From JBDSTZ01 sp039927975 (GTDB lineage: Bacteria > Pseudomonadota > Gammaproteobacteria > Burkholderiales > Burkholderiaceae_D), in NCBI GenBank assembly GCA_039927975.1, contig JBDSTZ010000002.1, positions 1 to 5,323 on the forward strand: DNA of 5,323 nt, in the 5' to 3' direction. Both the position numbers and the translations under genes were made by a program. Shown here in pieces: positions 1 to 4,809 of this stretch; within the stretch, counting starts at the first letter, position 1; every line of letters starts with the position of its first letter. Below the pieces are notes generated by a model, which saw nothing but the letters and a program-made list of their open reading frames with translations, was not told where the DNA came from and did not search any database.

Positions 1-262
1 GGTACTGCTCGGAGTTGTAAGTGCAGATGTAAGACAGGCAGAAGGTCAGGAAACCTTGCAACATCAGCCAGCGCTGGGTGCGCCATGGCAGGCGCAGGCG
101 GTTGCCGCGCAGCAGGCAGAAGCCGAACAGGACGGCTGAGGCCAACGCAAAGCGGTAGGCCACCGAGACGGCCGGCGGCACCTCGCCCAGTTGCAATGTG
201 ATGGCCCAGAAGGTCGATCCCCAGATCAGGGTGGCGATGGCGAACAGGAGCGAAGATGGCAT
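1..262 (-). CDS. EamA/DMT-superfamily transporter, N-terminal part (cut by window edge)
   Basis: This is the first 87 codons of an inner-membrane drug/metabolite transporter; the C-terminal part lies beyond the left edge. The protein begins MPSSLLFAIATLIWGSTFWA, the typical opening of EamA-domain proteins: a first hydrophobic helix containing the WGSTFW signature. A short loop with a PP pair (LGEVPPAVSVAYR) and a second helix (about residues 32-50) follow, then a basic loop (residues 53-66, rich in Arg) and the start of a third helix. The full family has ten helices and exports small metabolites or amino acids; the substrate cannot be read from this part. The ATG start is firm, because an in-frame TGA lies 16 codons upstream with no ATG, GTG or TTG between. 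No Shine-Dalgarno precedes it; a TATACT hexamer sits six bases before the ATG. It is divergent from the 48-residue gene. Confidence 0.85.
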   Translation of the reverse strand, partial: MPSSLLFAIATLIWGSTFWAITLQLGEVPPAVSVAYRFALASAVLFGFCLLRGNRLRLPWRTQRWLMLQGFLTFCLSYICTYNSEQY

Positions 263-274
263 CGCTAAAGTATA
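263..274 (-). promoter_or_regulatory. Probable -10 box (TATACT) for a leaderless transporter transcript
   Basis: Read on the minus strand, TATACT (bases 269-274) is followed by the six bases TTAGCG and then the transporter ATG. Transcription normally starts 6-7 bases after the -10 box, which would put the mRNA 5' end at or next to the start codon. No Shine-Dalgarno is present. I see no good -35 hexamer at 16-18 bases; TTGACC lies 22 bases upstream, which is too far for a standard promoter. The same geometry occurs at two other genes in this window. Confidence 0.5.
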
Positions 275-407
275 GAGCGATTCACTGTTTCTTGCCGGTC
301 AAGGCTTGGACGCGACAGTCGGACGGCGCCGATTTGATCTGCGACAAACACGGCCGGGTCCGCTCAAGTGGGCGAATAATTCAAAGTAGCATGAACGAAT
401 TGACCAT

Positions 408-412
408 GAGGA
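408..412 (+). promoter_or_regulatory. Ribosome binding site (GAGGA) of the 48-residue gene
   Basis: GAGGA is followed by six bases (CCCGGT) and then ATG, which is the ideal Shine-Dalgarno spacing. It is the main reason for believing the short gene and for choosing this ATG over the out-of-frame ATGs at 391 and 406. Confidence 0.55.
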
Positions 413-418
413 CCCGGT

Positions 419-565
419 ATGAAACCTTCGCTCCAGCTGAAAATCGCAGCGCTGCTCGGCTATGTGCTGCTGTGTACGATGCTCGTCACCGGCCAGCGCG
501 ACGACGGCTCGGCCGACGAGGCGGGTGCCCGCGCGGGTGTCGGCCTCGACGCCGGCTTGCCCTGA
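419..565 (+). CDS. Small single-pass membrane protein, 48 residues, unknown function
   Basis: I do not recognise this protein. It starts MKPSLQLKIAALLGYVLLCT. A short basic N-terminus (Lys2, Lys8) precedes one hydrophobic segment at about residues 9-25, followed by a polar tail (about 26-48) rich in Gly, Ala, Asp and Arg. This suggests an inner-membrane anchor with the tail outside, or an uncleaved signal peptide. The Cys in the hydrophobic stretch follows Leu, so it is not a good lipobox. Support for a real gene: GAGGA at 408-412 sits six bases before the ATG, third codon positions are strongly G/C as in neighbouring genes, and the reading frame fits the gap between the divergent transporter and the convergent DUF962 gene. 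It ends 35 bases before the DUF962 stop. An alternative is a chance frame, since the protein is short. Confidence 0.55.
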   Translation: MKPSLQLKIAALLGYVLLCTMLVTGQRDDGSADEAGARAGVGLDAGLP

Positions 566-571
566 GCGCTG

Positions 572-613
572 TTCAGTACGCCGGCTTCAGTACGCCAGCT
601 TCAGTACGCCAAA
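572..613. repeat. Three tandem 14-bp repeats over the end of the DUF962 gene
   Basis: The units are TTCAGTACGCCGGC (572-585), TTCAGTACGCCAGC (586-599) and TTCAGTACGCCAAA (600-613). The first 11 bases are identical in all three, and differences are confined to the last three. The stop codon of the minus-strand DUF962 gene (TGA, 603-601) lies in the third unit, the first one its ribosome reaches. The other two units are downstream of that stop and fill the gap to the convergent 48-residue gene. The pattern fits local duplication by slippage. No terminator hairpin is evident here. Confidence 0.9.
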
Positions 614-1038
614 TTCAGGCGCCGGTACAAAAAGCCCAGCACGAACAGCGGCCCGATCAGCAGGAAACGCAGGTCGTCGAGGAAGGATGGCTTCTTGCCT
701 TCGATCTGATGGCCGATGAATTGCCCGATCCAGGCCAGCACGAAAATGGCGATCGACAGCGGCAGCACCGCCGGTCCGGGCAGCGCCGCCAGCAGGGCGA
801 GCATCACCAGCGACATGGCCAGCATGCCGGCCGCGAAAGGGCGCGACAGCTGGTAGTAGTACCACAGCGCGCCGCCGCACACCGCCAGCGCCGCCAGCGG
901 ATGCACCCACCAGACGATCCCCAGCAGCGAAAACACGATCAGCGGCACGCACACCATGTGCACCAGCTCATTGGTGTGGTTGCGGTGGCTCTCGCCGTAC
1001 TGGGCGAGCAGGGTGTCGATGTCGCGGGCCTGGTTCAT
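601..1038 (-). CDS. DUF962 / Mpo1-like membrane protein, 145 residues
   Basis: This is a polytopic inner-membrane protein of the DUF962 (YGL010w/Mpo1-like) family. The yeast member Mpo1 is an iron-dependent dioxygenase acting in alpha-oxidation of 2-hydroxy fatty acids; the bacterial role is not established. Family marks visible are the His-rich N-terminal motif SHRNHTNELVHMVCVPL (residues 17-33, with His18, His21 and His27) and the C-terminal motif GHQIEGKKPSF (residues 109-119, with His110 and Glu113). Hydrophobic helices lie at about 29-45, 47-62, 70-87, 91-108 and 123-139. The N-terminus (LLAQYGESHRN) is also typical, and the length is close to complete for bacterial members. Only a weak purine stretch precedes the ATG. 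It follows the dehydrogenase on the same strand by 54 bases, so co-transcription is possible, though a TAGAAT box in the gap suggests its own promoter. The stop falls in a tandem repeat. Confidence 0.85.
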   Translation of the reverse strand: MNQARDIDTLLAQYGESHRNHTNELVHMVCVPLIVFSLLGIVWWVHPLAALAVCGGALWYYYQLSRPFAAGMLAMSLVMLALLAALPGPAVLPLSIAIFVLAWIGQFIGHQIEGKKPSFLDDLRFLLIGPLFVLGFLYRRLNLAY

Positions 1039-1072
1039 GCGTCGGTCTCGGCGTGAGTGGATCGGTCGGACG

Positions 1073-1078
1073 ATTCTA
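1073..1078 (-). promoter_or_regulatory. Possible -10 box (TAGAAT) for the DUF962 gene
   Basis: On the minus strand TAGAAT matches five of six bases of the -10 consensus and lies 34 bases before the DUF962 ATG, in the gap after the dehydrogenase stop. It predicts a leader of about 27 bases. The expected -35 position falls in the end of the dehydrogenase gene and shows no good match, so this is a weak call. Confidence 0.3.
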
Positions 1079-1092
1079 CACCGCGCCAGCCG

Positions 1093-1842
1093 CTAGCGGC
1101 CGCCGGACACGTCGATGAAGCTGCCGGTGGTGTAGGACGCCTGCGCCGACAGCAGCCACAGGACCGCCGCCGCCACCTCGGCCGGTTCACCGCCGCGTCC
1201 CATCGGCACCGAGGCCTGCAGCCGTTCGACCCGGCCAGCCTCGCCGCCGCTGGCGTGGATCTCGGTATGGATCAGGCCTGGCCGCACGCCGTTGACGCGG
1301 ATGCCTTCGGCCGCCACCTCCTTCGCCAGCCCGATCGTCATCGCTTCGAGCGCCGCCTTGGAAGCGGCGTAGTCGACGTATTCGCCGGCCGCGCCCAGCT
1401 GCGCCGCGCGCGAGGACAGATTGACGATCGCGCCGCCGGCCCCGCCGTAGCGGGTCGACATGCGCCGCACCGCTTCGCGCGCGCACAGGAAGGCGCCGGT
1501 GATATTGGTGGCGAACAGGCGGTTCAGGCGCGCCGCGTCCATCTGCTCGACGCGCATCTGCGGCGCCAGGATGCCGGCGTTGTTGACCAGCGCGTCGAGG
1601 CGGCCGAAGTGGGCGTCGACCTGCTCGAACAGCGTGAGCACCGAGGCCTCGTCGGCGACATCGGCGCGCACCGCCAGCGCGCTGCCGCCGGCGCTTTCGA
1701 TGGCGCGCACCAGCTGCTCGGCGGCCTGCTGGTTGACGTGGTAGTTCACGCACACCGCGTAACCCTGGCGCGCGGCCAGCAGGGCGCAGGCGGCGCCGAT
1801 GCCGCGGCCTGCGCCGGTGATCAGTACGACTGGGTCGCTCAT
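1093..1842 (-). CDS. Short-chain dehydrogenase/reductase, YgfF-like, 249 residues
   Basis: This is a classical SDR: a cytosolic NAD(P)-dependent oxidoreductase with a Rossmann fold. Residues visible are the cofactor glycine motif TGAGRGIG (9-16), Asp61 in ADVAD, the NNAG motif (87-90), Asn113 (NITG), Ser144 (NLSS) and the catalytic pair Tyr158/Lys162 in YAASK. The catalytic tetrad is therefore intact. From memory, the stretches GEYVDYAASKAA, IRVNGVRPGLIHTE, ASGGE and TGSFIDVSGG closely resemble E. coli YgfF, an SDR of unsettled substrate; VNYHVNQQAA after the second strand suggests NADP(H) use. The start is the ATG at 1842: AAGGA sits eight bases upstream, whereas the in-frame TTG 18 bases earlier would place that site inside the gene. 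The DUF962 gene follows after 54 bases; the glycosylase gene is divergent. The substrate is unknown, and a role with the Mpo1-like protein in lipid metabolism is only a guess. Confidence 0.9.
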   Translation of the reverse strand: MSDPVVLITGAGRGIGAACALLAARQGYAVCVNYHVNQQAAEQLVRAIESAGGSALAVRADVADEASVLTLFEQVDAHFGRLDALVNNAGILAPQMRVEQMDAARLNRLFATNITGAFLCAREAVRRMSTRYGGAGGAIVNLSSRAAQLGAAGEYVDYAASKAALEAMTIGLAKEVAAEGIRVNGVRPGLIHTEIHASGGEAGRVERLQASVPMGRGGEPAEVAAAVLWLLSAQASYTTGSFIDVSGGR

Positions 1843-1855
1843 GGAGCTTGTCCTT
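1843..1855 (-). promoter_or_regulatory. Ribosome binding site that fixes the dehydrogenase start
   Basis: Minus-strand AAGGA (bases 1855-1851) precedes the ATG at 1842 by eight bases. It excludes the upstream in-frame TTG (1860-1858), from which the Shine-Dalgarno would be internal. The start thus differs from that of the longest possible frame by six codons. Confidence 0.7.
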
Positions 1856-1894
1856 TTCAAGTCGGGCCGGGCCGCGCGCCGCCAACGGCCCGGC

Positions 1895-1906
1895 TACAAT
1901 GCTGCG
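1895..1906 (+). promoter_or_regulatory. Probable -10 box (TACAAT) for a leaderless glycosylase transcript
   Basis: TACAAT (1895-1900) is followed by GCTGCG and then the ATG at 1907. Six bases between the -10 box and the start codon predict transcription starting at about the A of the ATG. No Shine-Dalgarno is present, and no clear -35 lies 17 bases upstream. The surrounding GGCTACAAT is repeated exactly before the 3-methyladenine glycosylase gene (4191-4199). Confidence 0.6.
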
Positions 1907-2428
1907 ATGAATAACGGATCCCACTCAGACGCCGCCGCCGCGCCGCGCAAGCGCTGCTTCGATCCGGTGGTCGACGCCCATACCCGCCTGCTGATCCTGG
2001 GCAGCCTGCCAGGCGAACAATCACTGGCGCGCAGTGAATATTACGGCAATCGGCAAAATCGGTTCTGGACGCTGATGTCGGAGGTGCTCGACGTCGACCT
2101 GGTGGCGCTCGACTATCCGGCGCGGCTGGCGGCCTTGCTGGCGCGTGGGGTGGGCTTGTGGGACGTGGTGGCCGAGGCGCGCCGCGAGGGAAGCCTGGAC
2201 AGCCGGATACGCGAGCGCGCAGATAACGATCTGCTGGCACTGGTCGGGACGTTGCCCGCGCTGACAACGATCGCGTTCAACGGCGGCACGGCCGCACGTC
2301 TGGGCATGAAGGTGTTGGGAGAGCATGCGGAGCGCTTTCGTATTATTGCGCTGCCGTCAAGTAGCCCAGCCTATACTGCGCCGTATGCCGACAAGGCGCG
2401 GTTGTGGCAGGGTCTGATTGGCTTTTGA
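1907..2428 (+). CDS. Probable hypoxanthine (deoxyinosine) DNA glycosylase, UDG superfamily family 6
   Basis: This is a base-excision repair enzyme expected to remove hypoxanthine, the deamination product of adenine, from DNA. It belongs to the uracil-DNA-glycosylase superfamily group annotated as DNA-deoxyinosine glycosylase (HDG). At 173 residues it has the usual family length. Motif 1 is LILGSLPGEQSL (29-40), continuing with YYGN and NRFW; Asn51 in NRFW is the conserved Asn of this segment, which I take as the probable catalytic residue. IAFNGG (122-127) and SSSPAYT (151-157) match the later core strand and the minor-groove motif, usually STSPAN-like. Instead of the common HP before NxFW, this protein has NR. 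The ATG at 1907 is chosen because the core begins soon after it and a TACAAT box lies six bases upstream; a longer frame from 1799 overlaps the divergent dehydrogenase. It could also be called Mug-like, but the motifs favour HDG. Confidence 0.85.
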   Translation: MNNGSHSDAAAAPRKRCFDPVVDAHTRLLILGSLPGEQSLARSEYYGNRQNRFWTLMSEVLDVDLVALDYPARLAALLARGVGLWDVVAEARREGSLDSRIRERADNDLLALVGTLPALTTIAFNGGTAARLGMKVLGEHAERFRIIALPSSSPAYTAPYADKARLWQGLIGF

Positions 2429-2586
2429 TCTCCTGAGTTTGCAGTGACGTCATCGATGCGCTTTCTTCATACGCATCGGCTTCTGACGTACTTGCTCCAA
2501 GTCCGATCTGTCGCGAAGGAGTGCAACGGCCGTGTGTTTTCCGCTTAGACTGGTGCTTGTTTGGAGAATTACCGCAGGAGTTGAGA
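2429..2586. other. Intergenic leader of the toxin-antitoxin pair
   Basis: This 158-base stretch between the glycosylase stop and the antitoxin start has no credible gene. It contains the interrupted inverted repeat at 2447-2489 and a possible -10 box TAGACT at 2546-2551 with no good -35. The antitoxin Shine-Dalgarno AGGAG (2576-2580) lies six bases before its ATG. The base composition is visibly less GC-rich than that of the glycosylase gene. The antitoxin promoter should be in here, and such pairs normally repress their own promoter. Confidence 0.5.
2447..2489. repeat. Interrupted inverted repeat upstream of the toxin-antitoxin pair
   Basis: Two nested pairs of arms are visible: ACGTCA (2447-2452) with TGACGT (2484-2489), and CGATGCG (2454-2460) with CGCATCG (2472-2478). 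Both are perfect. They surround an 11-base loop, with one unpaired base on the left and five on the right. This gives 13 base pairs with an asymmetric bulge. It may be the terminator of the glycosylase gene (18 bases past its stop, but no T-run follows), an operator, or a relic of insertion of the cassette. Confidence 0.6.
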
Positions 2587-2811
2587 ATGGAAACGCAACT
2601 GGAAAAGCTGGCGTTCGAGGCGCTCAAGCTCAGCACGAGTGAACGCGCCGCGTTTGCTCAGCTGCTACTTGAAAGTCTTGATGAAGATGCCGAAGTGGCG
2701 GAGGCATGGGCGGTCGAGGTGGAACGGCGCATTGCCGATATAGAAAATGGCGTCACCAAGCCGGTGCCGCTGGCCGATGCTCTTCTTCAAGTGCGTGCGC
2801 GCTTGAAATGA
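2587..2811 (+). CDS. Antitoxin of a type II addiction module (TIGR02574/PF09720-type), 74 residues
   Basis: This small acidic protein should bind and neutralise the toxin encoded next to it, and in this class it is the labile partner. The sequence shows the family pattern: an N-terminal helix (about 3-14), the core LSTSERAAFAQLLLESLDED (15-34), then WAVEVERRIADIENG (41-55) and a C-terminal LADALLQVRARLK end. The tail would wrap the toxin. The length is normal for the family. The start is firm: AGGAG is placed six bases before the ATG, whereas longer in-frame starts upstream have no such site. The stop overlaps the toxin start in ATGA, so translation is coupled. G/C is about 53% in 2581-2640, well below neighbouring genes, consistent with transfer. 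There is no obvious ribbon-helix-helix or HTH domain, so whether it represses its own promoter is uncertain. Confidence 0.88.
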   Translation: METQLEKLAFEALKLSTSERAAFAQLLLESLDEDAEVAEAWAVEVERRIADIENGVTKPVPLADALLQVRARLK

Positions 2812-3101
2812 AACTGCTGATCGACGAACTGGCCTCGGCGGAGTTGGAATCGATCGCCACCTACTACGCCCAAGTCGCGAACAAGGAGCTGGCCAGGACC
2901 TTTGTCGATGAGTTCGAGCGTGCTGCGTATCTCGTGCTGGGCAATCCTCACATTGGCAGCGCGCTTCGTGGCGGGCAACGAAAGTATTCGCTGCGCAGAT
3001 TTCCGTATCAGATCATTTATCAACTAGCCGGAAACGATCTCCGCATTCTCGCGCTTGCCCATCATCGGCGCAAACCCGGTTATTGGAAAAAATTACCTTG
3101 A
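2808..3101 (+). CDS. RelE/ParE-superfamily toxin, 97 residues
   Basis: This is the toxin partner of the preceding antitoxin. The ATG overlaps the antitoxin stop by four bases (ATGA), the standard arrangement for such operons. The fold can be traced from the sequence: a beta strand (KLLIDELASAELE), two helices (about 9-42, with ATYYAQ and FVDEFERAAYLV), NPHIG (46-50), then the strand region RKYSLRRFPYQIIYQL (58-73), the strand DLRILALAHHRR and the end KPGYWKKLP. The RFPYQIIY and HHRRKPGYW signatures place it in the ParE/plasmid-stabilisation branch (PF05016). ParE members poison DNA gyrase and RelE members cleave ribosome-bound mRNA; sequence alone does not settle which applies. The length is complete and no frameshift is seen, so the module is probably functional. 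G/C is 50-58%, lower than in the flanking genes. It converges on the HDOD gene, with 81 bases between the stops. Confidence 0.9.
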   Translation: MKLLIDELASAELESIATYYAQVANKELARTFVDEFERAAYLVLGNPHIGSALRGGQRKYSLRRFPYQIIYQLAGNDLRILALAHHRRKPGYWKKLP

Positions 3102-3182
3102 TGATGCCGACGCGGTGAGCGCCTTTTTGAATCGCACGGCGCCGGGGCGATGATCGAGGTGGTCTTAATGCGTAGCCTCATC

Positions 3183-4040
3183 CTACCCGTGAAAACAATC
3201 CAGCAGCTCATCCACCAGATCCATGGTCTCCTCCGGCCCCAGCCCGAGGTAGGCGCAGGCCCGCTCGCCGCCCTTGTCCCATTCGAGCGAAGCGACATTG
3301 CCCTGGTACTTCTGGATCGCCAGCTCGGCCAGCAGCGACAGCGCCACCAGCGAGCGCACCGCGTCGGCGGTGGCGGCGTCGGTCAGCACGGCGTAATCGT
3401 GATGGTGCAGGATGGCCCACGCCACATCGCTCGACAAGCCCCAGTTCCTCGCCAGCAGGGCGCCGATGGCGGCGTGGTTGCTGCTGTGCCGCTCGTCTTC
3501 CAGCGCGGTGAAGGGCCGCGCCGCCTCGCGCCCGGCCGCCTCGAACGTGGCGCCGTAATCGGCGAAACGCGCCATCAATAGCGGCACCCCGGTATCGCAG
3601 AACAGCCCGAAGGTATGGGCGATATCGGGCGCGCCGTTGCGCAGCCGGCGCGCCAGGAACACCATCGCCTGCGCGCGCCGGCTCGACAGGTCCCAGAACG
3701 AAGCCAGCGCCGCGCCGTCGGCGGCGATCGCCTGGCGTGCCAGCAGGCCCGTCATCAAGGCCGCGACCTGGTTCATGCCGAGGAAGATGATGGCCTGGTC
3801 GATCGACTTGGCCTTGCGCGCGCCGCCGTAGAACGAGGAGTTGGCCAGCTTGAGCAGCGCGCCGGCCATGCCGACGTCGCTGGCGATAATGCGGCCGATC
3901 GCCAGCGGCGACGGCTCGTCCGAGGCCAGTTCGCGCTGCAGCTCGGCCAGCAGGCTGGGGCGCGGCGGAATCCGGATCGAGCGCATCAGCGCCTCGACCG
4001 GATCCTCGGCCAGGTTGGCCTGGGCGGCGAGATTACTCAT
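3183..4040 (-). CDS. HDOD-domain protein, 285 residues
   Basis: This is a cytosolic protein made mostly of one HDOD domain (PF08668, about residues 17-215), a degenerate relative of HD phosphohydrolases found in bacterial signalling proteins and usually thought to be a regulatory or scaffold module. Family marks are IPPRP (24-28), IIASDVGMAGALLKLANSSFYG (51-72, with Asp55 and Asn67), the AIIFLG helix (83-88), HTFGLFCDTG (142-151), NHAAIGALLARNWGLS (188-203) and the HHH segment (212-214). At the usual HD position this protein has Cys148-Asp149, so metal-dependent catalysis is unlikely. There is no attached receiver, GGDEF or EAL domain; the last 70 residues are a helical tail. The ATG at 4040 is the only plausible start, since a TGA lies 20 codons upstream with no start codon between. 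No Shine-Dalgarno is visible before it. It is divergent from the 3-methyladenine glycosylase gene. Confidence 0.88.
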   Translation of the reverse strand: MSNLAAQANLAEDPVEALMRSIRIPPRPSLLAELQRELASDEPSPLAIGRIIASDVGMAGALLKLANSSFYGGARKAKSIDQAIIFLGMNQVAALMTGLLARQAIAADGAALASFWDLSSRRAQAMVFLARRLRNGAPDIAHTFGLFCDTGVPLLMARFADYGATFEAAGREAARPFTALEDERHSSNHAAIGALLARNWGLSSDVAWAILHHHDYAVLTDAATADAVRSLVALSLLAELAIQKYQGNVASLEWDKGGERACAYLGLGPEETMDLVDELLDCFHG

Positions 4041-4193
4041 TGGATAATATTGCTGTGAGTTGCAGGATATGCATGGCGATCGTATTGCCCTGGGTCACTA
4101 CTTCCTACTATATCCCAGTCCCAAGCCGCTGGCGCCTCGCCGCGAAAAAATCTGTCGCGCTCAGGCGTCACGCGGGCGCAGCGCGGCTCGGGC

Positions 4194-4205
4194 TACAATC
4201 GCGCC
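4194..4205 (+). promoter_or_regulatory. Probable -10 box (TACAAT) for a leaderless 3-methyladenine glycosylase transcript
   Basis: TACAAT (4194-4199) is followed by CGCGCC and then the ATG at 4206. As at 1895, six bases separate box and start codon, the preceding bases are GGC, and there is neither a Shine-Dalgarno nor a convincing -35 hexamer. Transcription from this box would begin at the start codon or within a base or two of it. Confidence 0.6.
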
Positions 4206-4772
4206 ATGACAACCCTTCTTGCCGGCATCGACTTCGATGCGCCCTCGCACGAGGTGGCGCGCCAGCTGATCGGCGTCGTTGTGCTCATCGACGGGGTCGG
4301 CGGGCGCATCGTCGAAACCGAAGCCTACGACCGCGCCGACCCCGCCTCGCACACCTATTCCGGACCCACCGAACGCAATATGGCGATGTTCGGCCACAGC
4401 GCGCACGCCTATGTGTACCGCTCCTACGGCATCCACTGGTGTCTCAATTTCGTCTGCCGGGAAAGCGGCCATGGCGCCGGTGTGCTGCTGCGCGCGCTCG
4501 AACCGACCGATGGGCTGGACCTGATGCGCGAACGGCGCGGGGTCGACGAGCCGCGCCTGCTGTGCTCCGGCCCCGGCAAACTGTGCCAGGCGCTCGGCGT
4601 CACCCGCGCGCTCAACGGCAAGCCGCTGGCGCAGGCGCCGTTCGAACTGCTGCCGGTCAGCGCGCCGGTCGAGGTGGCGTGCGGGCCACGGATCGGCATC
4701 TCGAAAGCGATGGACGTGCCCTGGCGCTTCGGCCTGGCCGGCTCGCGTTACCTGAGCCGGCCGATGCGCTGA
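4206..4772 (+). CDS. mpg: 3-methyladenine DNA glycosylase, AAG/MPG family, 188 residues
   Basis: This is a monofunctional base-excision repair enzyme that cuts the glycosidic bond of alkylated or deaminated purines (3-methyladenine, 7-methylguanine, ethenoadenine, hypoxanthine). The family hallmarks are complete. RIVETEAY (34-41) carries the general-base Glu39 and Tyr41, equivalent to human Glu125/Tyr127. DPASHTY (45-51) carries His49, equivalent to human His136. AYVYRSYGIHWCLNFV (68-83) carries the intercalating Tyr71 and Asn81, equivalent to human Tyr159/Asn169. GVLLRALEP (92-100) carries Arg96, equivalent to human Arg182. SGPGKLCQALGV (121-132) and GPRIGISKA (160-168) complete the core. 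The length is normal for short bacterial members. The start follows a TACAAT box by six bases. It is divergent from the HDOD gene (165-base gap) and converges on the chemotaxis gene (37-base gap). It is unrelated in fold to the HDG-type glycosylase at 1907, but the substrates overlap. Confidence 0.93.
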   Translation: MTTLLAGIDFDAPSHEVARQLIGVVVLIDGVGGRIVETEAYDRADPASHTYSGPTERNMAMFGHSAHAYVYRSYGIHWCLNFVCRESGHGAGVLLRALEPTDGLDLMRERRGVDEPRLLCSGPGKLCQALGVTRALNGKPLAQAPFELLPVSAPVEVACGPRIGISKAMDVPWRFGLAGSRYLSRPMR

Positions 4773-4809
4773 GACGCTAAAACGCTGAAACGCCGGGGCG
4801 CCCATCGCT

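Noticed and set aside
256..1056. Long plus-strand open frame (266 codons) over the transporter start and DUF962 gene
   Set aside because: Its protein is an Arg/Gln/His-rich low-complexity product typical of the antisense of a high-GC gene; the minus-strand DUF962 frame has clear family motifs.
1057..1914. Long plus-strand open frame (285 codons) opposite the dehydrogenase
   Set aside because: It is a shadow of the SDR gene; the minus strand carries an intact catalytic tetrad and cofactor motif.
2343..2636. Minus-strand 97-codon frame across the intergenic region before the antitoxin
   Set aside because: It overlaps the ends of two well-supported genes, has no Shine-Dalgarno or recognisable domain, and has Ser/Thr-rich composition unlike a local gene.
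3110..3130. Possible terminator GCGGTGAGCGCC followed by TTTTT after the toxin gene
   Set aside because: Only about three base pairs can form before the T-run, too weak for an intrinsic terminator.
4040..4780. Plus-strand 246-codon frame overlapping the 3-methyladenine glycosylase
   Set aside because: It is a shifted-frame shadow with Arg-rich low-complexity sequence; the glycosylase frame carries all catalytic residues.
4773..4809. Short repeats (ACGCTAAA, ACGCTGAA) and the palindrome GGGCGCCC between the glycosylase and the chemoreceptor gene
   Set aside because: The palindrome has no loop and no T-run, and the near-repeats are only eight bases long; these are expected by chance in high-GC DNA.
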